A DNA stretch of 17,875 nt from Leptolyngbyaceae cyanobacterium M65_K2018_010 (GTDB lineage: Bacteria > Cyanobacteriota > Cyanobacteriia > Phormidesmidales > Phormidesmidaceae). The notes below the pieces were generated by a model. It was not told the origin of the DNA and made no database searches. It saw nothing but the letters and a program-made list of their open reading frames with translations. Location of the stretch: positions 1-17,875 of the forward strand of contig DVEE01000124.1 in assembly GCA_015295885.1 (NCBI GenBank), given 5' to 3'. A program made the translations under genes and the position numbers. The first letter of the stretch is position 1. The number at the start of each line of letters is the position of its first letter. This document shows positions 1-6,929 of this stretch, one piece after another.

Positions 1-2
1 CC

Positions 3-119
3 GAAGCGGAGTTAACCGCCCGCGCGTTGCAATGGGCCACCCGCCACAATGGCCGATCGGGCCGGACTGCCAGACAATTTATCGACTGGATGAGGGCTGA
101 AATGGGCCAGGGGCTTTGA
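3..119 (+). CDS. C-terminal end of probable DUF815-type AAA+ ATPase (partial)
   Basis: Reading frame 3 is open from the window edge to a TGA at 117-119 and gives 38 residues. The tail contains LQWATRHNGRSGRTARQF, which resembles the C-terminus of DUF815 family predicted ATPases, where an Arg/Ser-rich 'GRSGRTA.QF' helix closes the AAA+ module. The P-loop and the rest of the protein lie outside the window, so the call rests on this tail alone. The gene converges on the YciI-like gene, with about 50 bases between the stops. Family assignment is from memory of the motif; the substrate or partner of this family is not known. Confidence 0.5.
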   Translation, partial: EAELTARALQWATRHNGRSGRTARQFIDWMRAEMGQGL

Positions 120-168
120 ACTGCAAGTTTCGGGGCCCCCTGGAGAGAGCTATTAAAACAGCCCTGGG

Positions 169-438
169 CTAAAAAACCTGGTTCCACTCGTAAATGGCGT
201 AGTCGGTCCAAATGCCATGCTGCCAGTAGGGGTCTGCCTCAACCAGGCCTCTGACCGTCGCCTCATCCTCGGCTTCATAGATGCCGAAAACCTTACTATT
301 GTCCATGGTTGGACCCAGGGCCAGTAACAGGCCTTGCTCCTTTTGCTGTTGTAGCCCCTGCAGATGGGCTTCCCGGTAGGGGGCCCGCTGCTCCAAAACG
401 TTCTCGCAGTAGCTGCCCCAGAGAACAAACTTAGCCAT
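169..438 (-). CDS. YciI-like (YCII domain) protein
   Basis: 89 residues, the usual length for a stand-alone YCII (dimeric alpha-beta barrel) protein. It starts MAKFVLWGSYCENVLEQRAP and carries the family pattern of a basic N-terminal strand, a conserved His in 'YREAHLQGL' (about residue 25), a Gly-Pro turn 'LALGPTMD', and a C-terminal 'EADPYWQHGIWTDYAIYEW' that matches the family's 'DPY....' ending. YCII proteins are related to muconolactone isomerases and EthD; most have no proven reaction and the biological substrate here is unknown. An AGG precedes the ATG at suitable distance. It lies 59 bp downstream of the recombinase gene on the same strand, so cotranscription is possible. Family call is firm, function open. 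Confidence 0.85.
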   Translation of the reverse strand: MAKFVLWGSYCENVLEQRAPYREAHLQGLQQQKEQGLLLALGPTMDNSKVFGIYEAEDEATVRGLVEADPYWQHGIWTDYAIYEWNQVF

Positions 439-497
439 GATCCTGCCCCAGTCAACACGCCGATGGTAGCAGACCCGGGGGCGGGTGAGGGGGTGCC

Positions 498-1838
498 CTA
501 AAACACTAGGACAAGCTGCACAGCCCAGGCTTTGCCCTGGCGCAGGATATCAATGGCCCGGATAAACTCTCGGAAAAAGAAGCGTCGCTCCGATTCCGAT
601 AGGTCTAGCCAGAATTGGGGAATGGAGACAGACTGGGACAGTTCTTGCAGATTGACCGGCGGCAGTTGGGCGATTTGCTGCTCGAGTTGGGCGATTTCCC
701 CCTGCAGTTTGTAGCGGCGCAGGTCAGCGGTTTCCTCATCGAGGATACCAGCGGCCACTAGGGCCGGCAGTTGGGCAAGGGTGGATTCTTTATGGTGAAT
801 TTGTTGGCGTAGGGTCGCCAGGGGCGAGGAGCTAGGATCGGCATCGTCCGGGGACTGGTCTAATCCCCACCGGGCGACGGCCTCGGGTAAGTCGTGGCAA
901 ATTTGGTTAATCACCTTCCCTAGAAGGGTATCGTAGGCAATAGCCTGGCAACGGGGGGTCTGGGCGCAGGCCACGGGCCTCAGGTAGAGGTAGGTTTTTG
1001 CTTGGCCCCGCCGCGTGGTTTGAGAAACTCGCAGGGCACTACCGCAGGCTTGGCACCTCACCAACCCCGCCAGCGATCGCGGCGCCCCGGCGGTTCTGGG
1101 GGGCAGTTGGCTATTGCGGCGCAGCAGCCGATCGATCTGAGCCGCTTCGGCCCGGGAAATAATCGCCCCGTGGGTGTCGCGCAGGATCTGGCCATCCCGA
1201 TACTGCAAGTCACCGCGGTAGACGGGATGGGTGAGCCAGCGACGGCCGGTGGAAACGGAGATGCGTTTACCAAACCGGCTTTCCACCAAGCGGACAGCCC
1301 GGCGCAGGGACCCGTACAGCAAAAACTCATTCACGAAGGCGGTGATGACTGGCGCTGCGGTGCGATCGATGAGGTAGCGGTCTTGGCCGCGGCGATAGCC
1401 ATAGGGGGCTTTACCGGGCGGGGGCAGGGCTTTGAGACGATTGCGGGCATGGCCTACCCGCAATTGACGGCGGCGCAACCCATCTTGAATGGCTTGGGCC
1501 AACTGTAATCCAGCCCAGAAATCAGCTCTAGACCCAGGGGGCAGGGGGCCTTCCCCGGTCAGGACCACGCTCCCCATCGTTTCCAGAGCGGTAAGGCACT
1601 CCTGCACCTCTGCCAGGGTATGGCCGAGATCGGCTAAACGATTTACCAGCACCAGGTCGGCGGGGTTGGCCTGATTGTCCTGTCTCAGTTGGCTGAGTTG
1701 GGGACGGTAGCTAGGGTCTGCGGGCAAGGCCCAATCTTCGTAGACTTGATCGATTTGATCGATGACATAGCCCCCAGGGGTAGGGTTGGAGGGCCTGGGA
1801 TCGGTGGACTCGCGATAGCAGTAGGCAACTACCCGCAT
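498..1838 (-). CDS. Divergent large serine recombinase-like protein (XisF-type architecture)
   Basis: 446 residues from the ATG at 1838. An in-frame upstream start at 1907 would overlap the preceding gene, so the ATG just 4 bases after that gene's stop is preferred. Domain order: resolvase-like N-terminus (1-125) with RES at 9-11; a Recombinase domain (about 130-245) opening with PGKAPYGYRR at 141-150; a zinc ribbon with C262, C265, C291 and C297; a Gln/Leu-rich coiled coil (about 330-400); and an aromatic C-terminus. This is the layout of large serine recombinases such as XisF, which excises the fdxN element in heterocystous cyanobacteria. The N-terminal domain is short, and the expected 'DRLxR' block reads NRLADLGHT (66-74), so at least one catalytic arginine is missing. 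It may be a chromosomal descendant with a binding or weakened recombination role. Family is certain; activity is doubtful. Confidence 0.85.
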   Translation of the reverse strand: MRVVAYCYRESTDPRPSNPTPGGYVIDQIDQVYEDWALPADPSYRPQLSQLRQDNQANPADLVLVNRLADLGHTLAEVQECLTALETMGSVVLTGEGPLPPGSRADFWAGLQLAQAIQDGLRRRQLRVGHARNRLKALPPPGKAPYGYRRGQDRYLIDRTAAPVITAFVNEFLLYGSLRRAVRLVESRFGKRISVSTGRRWLTHPVYRGDLQYRDGQILRDTHGAIISRAEAAQIDRLLRRNSQLPPRTAGAPRSLAGLVRCQACGSALRVSQTTRRGQAKTYLYLRPVACAQTPRCQAIAYDTLLGKVINQICHDLPEAVARWGLDQSPDDADPSSSPLATLRQQIHHKESTLAQLPALVAAGILDEETADLRRYKLQGEIAQLEQQIAQLPPVNLQELSQSVSIPQFWLDLSESERRFFFREFIRAIDILRQGKAWAVQLVLVF

Positions 1839-1842
1839 GGGT

Positions 1843-2184
1843 CTAGAAGGCAGCCTTGAGGGCCTCTCTAAGGGCCAGGGCGTTAGTTTCGTCCTGGCTG
1901 GAGACAATCACCAGCACCGTACTTGCACCAGGGCTTTCCAGACAGATAAACACCGCGGTGGCGTCATCCGACTGGCCAGCTACACTGTTTTCATCTGCCT
2001 GCACAGGGATGAGTGCCTCGGTCGCTAGGGCCTGGCGGGCCTGATTAACGCACTGGGTCACGCTGGTCTCCATGGCGCGCCAGGAGTAGTAAACCGCCGG
2101 CGGTTCTGCGGCGGCCCCGGTGGCAATGGCCAGGCTGCCCAGCCCCAGACTTCCTAACCCCAATGCTTGCAACACCACCTTCAT
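1843..2184 (-). CDS. Small exported protein of unknown function
   Basis: 113 residues with a clear Sec signal peptide: MK, a hydrophobic Leu/Gly/Ala stretch, and a likely cut after ATGAAA before EPPAVYY. The mature part is about 87 residues with two cysteines (in VTQCVNQ and VFICLES), plausibly one disulfide, and an alpha-beta-alpha feel: a helix 'CVNQARQALATE', strands around 'SVAGQSDDATAVFICLE' and 'STVLVIVSSQ', and a final helix 'ALALREALKAAF'. Similar short signal-peptide proteins occur in cyanobacteria, but I know no function. AGGTGA sits just before the ATG as a good ribosome-binding site. The stop lies 4 bases from the recombinase start, which suggests translational coupling in one operon. 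Confidence 0.75.
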   Translation of the reverse strand: MKVVLQALGLGSLGLGSLAIATGAAAEPPAVYYSWRAMETSVTQCVNQARQALATEALIPVQADENSVAGQSDDATAVFICLESPGASTVLVIVSSQDETNALALREALKAAF

Positions 2185-2238
2185 ACTTCACCTATCCATA
2201 ACAACCAATTGAGCATAAATAACCCAGTGTACTGAATG

Positions 2239-2351
2239 GTAAGCAGGGGATTTGGGGGCTGCACCCTTCGGCTGAGCAGCTGACGACGAAGCCCCCAGGC
2301 CGGGGGGCTACCCCTACCCGCATCTTCTATTCAATGGCACCTGCCTACTTA
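2239..2351 (+). repeat. Dispersed structured repeat, copy A (inverted relative to copy B)
   Basis: About 113 bp that recurs in reverse orientation at 3986-4104 with only scattered changes and a small length difference. Both copies begin GTAAGCAGGGG and end CTTA(C), so the outer ends form a short imperfect inverted repeat. Inside, TGGGGGCT (2253-2260) pairs with AGCCCCCA (2290-2297), and within that loop CTTCG pairs with CGAAG and GCTG with CAGC. It occupies the divergent intergenic space between the small exported protein gene and rnz. It looks like a short non-coding element (MITE-like or palindromic repeat). Boundaries are approximate to several bases. Confidence 0.8.
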
Positions 2352-2430
2352 ACCTTCTTACTCTGCCCTAGTTTCCACCGATTGTGGTGGCTCGTGGCAA
2401 GATAGGTGGGTAAGTGATGGAACCAAGCCC

Positions 2431-3393
2431 GTGCAGATTACTTTCCTCGGTACCAGCTCTGGGGTGCCCACCCGTTCACGCAATGTCTCTAGCGTAGCGC
2501 TGCGGCTGCCCCAGCGGGCCGAGGTATGGTTGTTTGACTGCGGCGAGGGCACCCAGCACCAGTTTTTGCGCAGTGAGTTTAAGTCTAGCCAGATTCGCCG
2601 CATCTTCATTTCTCACATGCATGGCGATCATATTTTTGGCCTGATGGGGTTACTGGCCAGTTGTGGATTGGCTGGTAACCGGCAGCAGCGCATTGATATC
2701 TATGGCCCCAAGCCCTTGCATGACTATCTGCAGGCCTGTCGCCGCTATTCCCAAACCCACTTTACCCTGCCGATCAAGGTCCATGCCGTGTCGCCGGGGC
2801 TAGTGTTTGAGGACGATGAATTCCGAGTTCTGTGCGATTTGCTCGAGCATCGAGTTCCCGCCTACGGTTATCGGGTGGAGGAGCGCGATCGCCCGGGTCG
2901 TTTTGATGTGGAGCGGGCCCAGGCCCTTGGCATACCCTCTGGCCCCATCTATGGCCAGCTCAAGCAGGGCCAGCGAGTGAAGCTGCCCAATGGCCGGGTG
3001 GTCCACGGGGCCGATCTATGCGGACCGGACCTGGTAGGGCGCAAGCTGGTGTATTGCACGGACACCATCTACTGCGATCGCGCCGTGGCCCTAGCCACCG
3101 GGGCTGATGTGTTGATCCACGAAGCCACCTTTTCCCATCGTGATGCGGAACTCGCCTACCAGCGGCTGCACAGCACCTCCACCATGGCAGCTCAGGTGGC
3201 CCTGGCGGCCCAGGTGAAGCAACTAATCATGACCCACTTTAGTCCCCGCTACGCCCCGGGCAACGATATTCAACTGGCCGATTTGTTAGCCGAAGCCCAG
3301 GCCATATTCCCTAACACGATCATGGCCCACGACTTTATGGTTTACGACATGGTTCGCCAGGAGGAAAAAGCGTTAGTTTCCCCGGTTTCGTAG
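2431..3393 (+). CDS. rnz: Ribonuclease Z (tRNA 3' endonuclease)
   Basis: 320 residues, typical of short-form bacterial RNase Z. It removes the 3' trailer from tRNA precursors so that CCA can be added, in the cytoplasm as a dimer. It is a metallo-beta-lactamase fold protein with the signature HMHGDH; zinc ligands are visible at H62, H64, D66, H67, H140, D211 (in YCTDT) and H269 (in THFSPRY), and the conserved HSTS is at H247. An exosite-like insertion lies between about 150 and 200. The start is GTG at 2431, giving MQITFLGTSSGVPT, the expected N-terminus; no in-frame ATG precedes it. The last 52 bp overlap the 3' end of the converging gene on the other strand. Confidence 0.96.
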   Translation: MQITFLGTSSGVPTRSRNVSSVALRLPQRAEVWLFDCGEGTQHQFLRSEFKSSQIRRIFISHMHGDHIFGLMGLLASCGLAGNRQQRIDIYGPKPLHDYLQACRRYSQTHFTLPIKVHAVSPGLVFEDDEFRVLCDLLEHRVPAYGYRVEERDRPGRFDVERAQALGIPSGPIYGQLKQGQRVKLPNGRVVHGADLCGPDLVGRKLVYCTDTIYCDRAVALATGADVLIHEATFSHRDAELAYQRLHSTSTMAAQVALAAQVKQLIMTHFSPRYAPGNDIQLADLLAEAQAIFPNTIMAHDFMVYDMVRQEEKALVSPVS

Positions 3394-3836
3394 GGGGCAC
3401 GGCGGCCAGGGGGAGGGAGGTCCCGAAGCTGGTTGAGGCTTTTTTGGATCTCGCTCAGGTACTGCTGGTCGTCCACAGCGCTACGGGGGATCGGTACCTC
3501 GTAGTTAGGCCAGGAGTAGAGATCATGGCAGGGACAGGGGAACTTCATCATGCCCAGGGTAGGAATGGCCACAGGCATAGTGCAGCGAGCGCAGGCCGTG
3601 ACTTCCCAGGCGGGGGTCAGCATGGTTGCAATGCTCTGGGTGGTTCCCCTCAGGTAGCAGCCCTCACCGCCAGTGCTCATAATCCGCTGCCAGCAATCTT
3701 CAAAGGCCTGGCTATAACCACCCTGGTAAAACACCGGGGCCGGCAGGCATTCGCCCTGATTTCCCGCCAGCACCACCGGCTTGCCCAACTGAAACCAATG
3801 GGCCAAAAAATTCCGTACTTGCTCTTGGGTTGCCAT
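3342..3836 (-). CDS. Conserved cyanobacterial hypothetical protein with CxxC and CxC
   Basis: 164 residues from the ATG at 3836 (MATQEQVRNFLAHWFQLGKPV), which I recognise as the usual start of a conserved cyanobacterial protein without known function; a TTG at 3896 would add 20 unlikely residues. No signal peptide or membrane segment. The protein has CARC at 82-85 and CPC at 101-103, a possible metal site, flanked by conserved aromatic/proline text (SWPNYEVPIPRSAVD). C30, C48 and C60 lie upstream. The last ~17 codons are read from the strand opposite the end of rnz; the tail after about residue 140 is Pro/Arg-rich and probably not part of the fold. Possibly a photosynthesis-related or assembly factor, but that is only a guess from lineage restriction. 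Confidence 0.75.
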   Translation of the reverse strand: MATQEQVRNFLAHWFQLGKPVVLAGNQGECLPAPVFYQGGYSQAFEDCWQRIMSTGGEGCYLRGTTQSIATMLTPAWEVTACARCTMPVAIPTLGMMKFPCPCHDLYSWPNYEVPIPRSAVDDQQYLSEIQKSLNQLRDLPPPGRRAPYETGETNAFSSWRTMS

Positions 3837-3985
3837 AGAAAACCCCGATAAACCCCCTATCTCAGCCACGGTAGTCGCGACCCCCAGGTCAAACAACTCG
3901 GATGGATGGTGAACCTGATCCTAGCTTGTTTGCCAGGCCGCCGTGGTCTTTGCCAGGTTTTCTTAGCAAAGTGCCCGGAGGCTCC

Positions 3986-4104
3986 GTAAGTGGATGCCCT
4001 TGAATAGGAGATGCGGTTGGGGGTGGAGGGGATGCCCCCCCGGTCTGGGGGCTTCGTCGTCAGCCGCTCAGCCGAAGGGCACAGCCCCCAAACCCCCTGC
4101 TTAC
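3986..4104 (-). repeat. Dispersed structured repeat, copy B
   Basis: Reverse-complement counterpart of the element at 2239-2351. On the minus strand it reads GTAAGCAGGGGG at 4104 and runs to ACTTAC at 3986. The outer 8-bp stem TGGGGGCT/AGCCCCCA is preserved exactly; one inner stem base differs (CGGC for CAGC), which keeps a G-U pair in RNA. Near the middle it has a few extra C/A bases. It lies between the 5' end of the CxxC protein gene and the 3' end of cobU. Together the two copies bracket rnz and the converging gene. Confidence 0.8.
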
Positions 4105-4119
4105 AACTCATGAGACCGC

Positions 4120-4671
4120 CTACCTAGGCGAGTCTAAGGGGATGGCTAATTGCCGTAGATTGAGGGCATGGCCAGCCACCACCAAGTAAACGGCATCGGC
4201 CACAGTCCCCACCTGGCGGGTCAAAGCCCCCAGGCGATCGCGAAACTGCCGGCCCATGGGATAGGCGGGCACCACTCCCCAGCCGGTTTCCTCGGCCACC
4301 AAAATCACCTGGCTGGCAGTGTTCTGCAGGCTGGCCAGGAAGGCCAAAACCGTAGCTTGCCAGGTTTCTTCATCCTGGTCCAGCAGGTTGGCTAACCAGG
4401 TGCCCAGGGAGTCAACCAAGAAACAATCCTGGGCCGTGCCTGCGCCAATGACCTCGGCCAAGGCTAGGGGAACTTCTTGCAACTGCCAGTCAGGCGGACG
4501 TCGTTGGCGGTGCTGCTGAATCCGCCGCTGCCAGTCCTGATCCTCGGGATTAAGGGTGGAGGTGGCAATGTAGGTCACTCGTTTTTGAGCATGCTGGGCC
4601 ATCGCTTCGGCCCACTCACTTTTGCCAGAACGGGCCGGGCCTGTCACCAGGACTATCTTGACGAATTCCAT
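4120..4671 (-). CDS. cobU: Bifunctional adenosylcobinamide kinase / adenosylcobinamide-phosphate guanylyltransferase
   Basis: 183 residues, the standard CobU/CobP length. It phosphorylates adenosylcobinamide and then attaches GMP to give adenosylcobinamide-GDP, in the nucleotide-loop assembly of cobamides. The P-loop GPARSGKS lies at 11-18. H54 in RIQQHRQRRPPDW corresponds to the guanylylated histidine (His46 of Salmonella CobU). The strand 'DCFLVDSLGTWLANLL' and the motif 'EETGWGVVP' are both characteristic. AGAGG precedes the ATG on the minus strand by about ten bases. No other cobamide gene is adjacent, so it is a stand-alone pathway gene. It diverges from ilvC across 253 bp that I could not assign to a clear promoter. 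Confidence 0.95.
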   Translation of the reverse strand: MEFVKIVLVTGPARSGKSEWAEAMAQHAQKRVTYIATSTLNPEDQDWQRRIQQHRQRRPPDWQLQEVPLALAEVIGAGTAQDCFLVDSLGTWLANLLDQDEETWQATVLAFLASLQNTASQVILVAEETGWGVVPAYPMGRQFRDRLGALTRQVGTVADAVYLVVAGHALNLRQLAIPLDSPR

Positions 4672-4924
4672 GCCATCTTGCCTCTCTGCCTTTGCCCTCC
4701 ATAGTGGAGGCTGGAGCGGCTCAACGCAACGGTTGAGGCGTGCGGTCTGCTCTACCGGACTGGTTGAGATCTGGAGTATTGCTGATTGCTACCCCGCTGA
4801 TGCCGCCCCCAAAATCGGTGGAACCCGCCGGCCATCCTGCGCCCTGTTTCGGAGGTCACCCTGGTTTGGTAAGATCAAGAGCTTGCGAAGCAAACACCCC
4901 GTCTGTGAATTAAGGAGACCCCCC

Positions 4925-5920
4925 ATGGCCCGCATGTACTACGACAGTGACGCCAACCTAGACTTACTCAACGGTAAAACCGTGGCCATCATTGGCTACG
5001 GTTCCCAGGGCCATGCCCATGCCCTGAATTTGAAAGATAGCGGCGTAAATGTGGTGGTAGGCCTATACGAGGGGAGTCGCTCCATTGCCAAGGCCGAGGC
5101 CGAGGGGCTGACGGTCAAGCCCGTAGCCGATGCCGCCCAGTTGGCTGATTGGGTGATGATTCTATTGCCCGATGAGGTGCAGAAGGCCATCTACAAAGAC
5201 ACGATTGAGCCTAACCTAGAAGCGGGCAATGTGCTGCTGTTTGCCCATGGCTTTAACATCAACTTTGGCCAGATTGTGCCCCCCGCCGATGTGGATGTGG
5301 TCATGGTCGCCCCCAAGGGGCCAGGTCATCTGGTCCGTCGCACCTACCAGGAGGGGCAAGGGGTGCCCTGCCTGTTTGCTGTTCACCAAGATGCTACGGG
5401 CCAGGCTCGCGATCGGGCCATGGCCTACGCCAAAGGGATTGGCGGTACCCGCGCCGGCATTCTGGAAACCACCTTTAGGGAAGAAACCGAAACCGACCTG
5501 TTTGGCGAACAGGTGGTGCTCTGCGGTGGCCTCAGCGAGCTGATTAAGTCTGGTTTTGAAACCCTGGTGAATGCTGGCTACCAACCTGAGTTGGCCTACT
5601 TCGAATGCCTCCACGAAGTGAAACTGATTGTGGACCTGGTCGTGGAGGGTGGCCTGGCCAAAATGCGCGATAGTATCTCCAACACCGCGGAGTACGGCGA
5701 CTATACCCGCGGCCCCCGCATTATTACCGACGAAACCCGGGCCGAGATGAAGAAAATCCTTAGGGAAATTCAGACTGGCCAGTTTGCCCGAGAGTTTGTG
5801 CTGGAAAATCAGTCCGGCAACGCTGGCTTTACCGCCATGCGCCGCCGTGAAGCGGAACATCCCATTGAAGCGGTTGGCCAGGATCTCAGAGCGATGTTCA
5901 GCTGGCTGAAGAAAGCCTAG
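4925..5920 (+). CDS. ilvC: Ketol-acid reductoisomerase, class I
   Basis: 331 residues, class I length. It converts acetolactate or acetohydroxybutyrate into dihydroxy acids for valine, leucine and isoleucine, using Mg2+ and NADPH. The Rossmann motif GYGSQG is at 24-29, and the cofactor-selecting loop reads GLYEGSRS at 46-53, with S51 and S53 in the phosphate-binding positions expected for NADPH. H108 (FAHGFNI), D191, E195, E227 and E231 are the catalytic and metal residues, all intact. The ATG follows AAGGAGA at 4912-4918 with good spacing. The frame stays open about 100 codons upstream, but that stretch overlaps cobU antisense and is not part of the protein. Confidence 0.98.
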   Translation: MARMYYDSDANLDLLNGKTVAIIGYGSQGHAHALNLKDSGVNVVVGLYEGSRSIAKAEAEGLTVKPVADAAQLADWVMILLPDEVQKAIYKDTIEPNLEAGNVLLFAHGFNINFGQIVPPADVDVVMVAPKGPGHLVRRTYQEGQGVPCLFAVHQDATGQARDRAMAYAKGIGGTRAGILETTFREETETDLFGEQVVLCGGLSELIKSGFETLVNAGYQPELAYFECLHEVKLIVDLVVEGGLAKMRDSISNTAEYGDYTRGPRIITDETRAEMKKILREIQTGQFAREFVLENQSGNAGFTAMRRREAEHPIEAVGQDLRAMFSWLKKA

Positions 5921-5929
5921 GTCTCTGGC

Positions 5930-5948
5930 CCCAGGATTTTGTCCTGGG
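5930..5948 (+). terminator. Small hairpin just after ilvC
   Basis: CCCAGGA (5930-5936) pairs perfectly with TCCTGGG (5942-5948) around a TTTTG loop, beginning 10 bases after the ilvC stop. It is followed by CTC and a run of A rather than T, so it is not a classical intrinsic terminator for the plus strand. It may protect the mRNA 3' end or act with the larger hairpin at 6002. Confidence 0.4.
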
Positions 5949-6001
5949 CTCAAAAAATCTGTTCCATTCCAGTCAGTTCAGGGTAAAAAAATATTGGTTC
6001 G

Positions 6002-6035
6002 GTAAAGCAACTGCCAAAATAGGCGGTTGCTTTAC
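6002..6035. terminator. Strong 14-bp hairpin between ilvC and the amidase gene
   Basis: GTAAAGCAACTGCC (6002-6015) pairs with GGCGGTTGCTTTAC (6022-6035) around an AAAATA loop; every position pairs, one as G-U. On the plus strand the 3' arm ends GCTTTACTGTG with only a weak T-run. On the minus strand the hairpin is followed, 11 bases later, by a run of seven T. Most likely the transcription end for ilvC; it could also insulate the amidase gene. Strand of action is uncertain. Confidence 0.55.
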
Positions 6036-6122
6036 TGTGAGTGGTCCAAGTCAGGGGTTAAATAGAAAAAATCAGGGCTAAAAACCTATGACCTGGATAA
6101 TGTCTAAACGCAGAGGATGACC

Positions 6123-6929
6123 ATGACTCGTCGTTGGATGATCGGCTTGTTGAGCTTTGCCCTCATGGTGGGTTTAGGTTTGGGCATGCGGCCAGCCCAA
6201 GCAACCGCTCCGCTCCAGCCCGTGCAGAGGGTGGTGGGTCTGCCCGCCCTACCCATGACCGCAGACCGCCTCACGCCGCTGAAAGGTTTAGAACCTGGCC
6301 CGGTTGACTTTAAGCTGCCTCAGGAAACCCAGTTGGCTCAGGGCCTCCCCCGCCAGGTGACTGTTCTGGCTGATCCAACCAACTATGGCGATCGCTTTGC
6401 CACGGATGTTTACGGCAACGTTCTCCAAAACCAGTTCATTGCCGTGCTGCACGAAACCGTGGGTTCTGCCCAAAGTGCCATCAATCTGTTTCGCACCCCC
6501 CACCCCCGGGACCAAGACCAGGTGAGCTATCATGCGCTGATTGGTCGCGATGGCACCATCTACTATATTGTGCCTCCAGAAAAGCGGGCTTTTGGGGCAG
6601 GCAACTCGGTCTTCAACGGCCCCAACGGTCCTGAAACCGTGCGCACTAATCCTAACTTTCCCCCCTCGGTCAACAACTTTGCCTATCACGTTTCCCTAGA
6701 GACTCCCGGCGACGGCATGAACAACCGTCGCAGCCATAGCGGCTATACCCAGGCCCAGTACGACTCCCTGGCCTGGTTGCTGGCCCAAACTACGATTCCC
6801 GACAGTCGTATTACCACCCATCAGGCGGTGGATCGCTCGGGCAATCGCATGGATCCTCGCAGCCTAGACCTGCAGCGTTTTTACTCTCTGTTGCGTCGTT
6901 ATCCCACTCGGGCGGGGCTCACCGGTTAA
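6123..6929 (+). CDS. Exported N-acetylmuramoyl-L-alanine amidase (Amidase_2 family)
   Basis: 268 residues. The ATG at 6123 is chosen because AGAGG ends 6 bases before it; the ATG two codons earlier (6117) would touch that site. A Sec signal peptide (MTRRWMIGLLSFALMVGLGL...) is cut after AQA near residue 27. A linker of about 75 residues is followed by an AmpD/T7-lysozyme-like domain with zinc ligands H110 (VLHET), H233 (TTHQAVDRSGN) and D244 (RMDP). QVSYHALIGRDGTIYYIVP is a typical strand pair of the family. It should cleave the amide bond between muramic acid and the stem peptide in the periplasm, for wall turnover or remodelling. The stop TAA shares bases with the stop of the converging epimerase gene. 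Confidence 0.92.
   Translation: MTRRWMIGLLSFALMVGLGLGMRPAQATAPLQPVQRVVGLPALPMTADRLTPLKGLEPGPVDFKLPQETQLAQGLPRQVTVLADPTNYGDRFATDVYGNVLQNQFIAVLHETVGSAQSAINLFRTPHPRDQDQVSYHALIGRDGTIYYIVPPEKRAFGAGNSVFNGPNGPETVRTNPNFPPSVNNFAYHVSLETPGDGMNNRRSHSGYTQAQYDSLAWLLAQTTIPDSRITTHQAVDRSGNRMDPRSLDLQRFYSLLRRYPTRAGLTG

Noticed and set aside
1002..1508. 168-codon open frame on the plus strand
   Set aside because: It lies opposite the recombinase coding sequence, has low-complexity composition and no recognisable domain.
3857..4111. 84-codon open frame on the minus strand
   Set aside because: It mostly covers the dispersed repeat copy B and has no start signal or family resemblance.
4622..4924. N-terminal extension of ilvC in the same open frame
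   Set aside because: It overlaps the cobU 5' end antisense, shows no family similarity, and the true start at 4925 has a strong ribosome-binding site and the expected N-terminus.
5216..5953. 245-codon open frame on the minus strand
   Set aside because: It is the antisense shadow of ilvC, whose protein is fully conserved with all catalytic residues.
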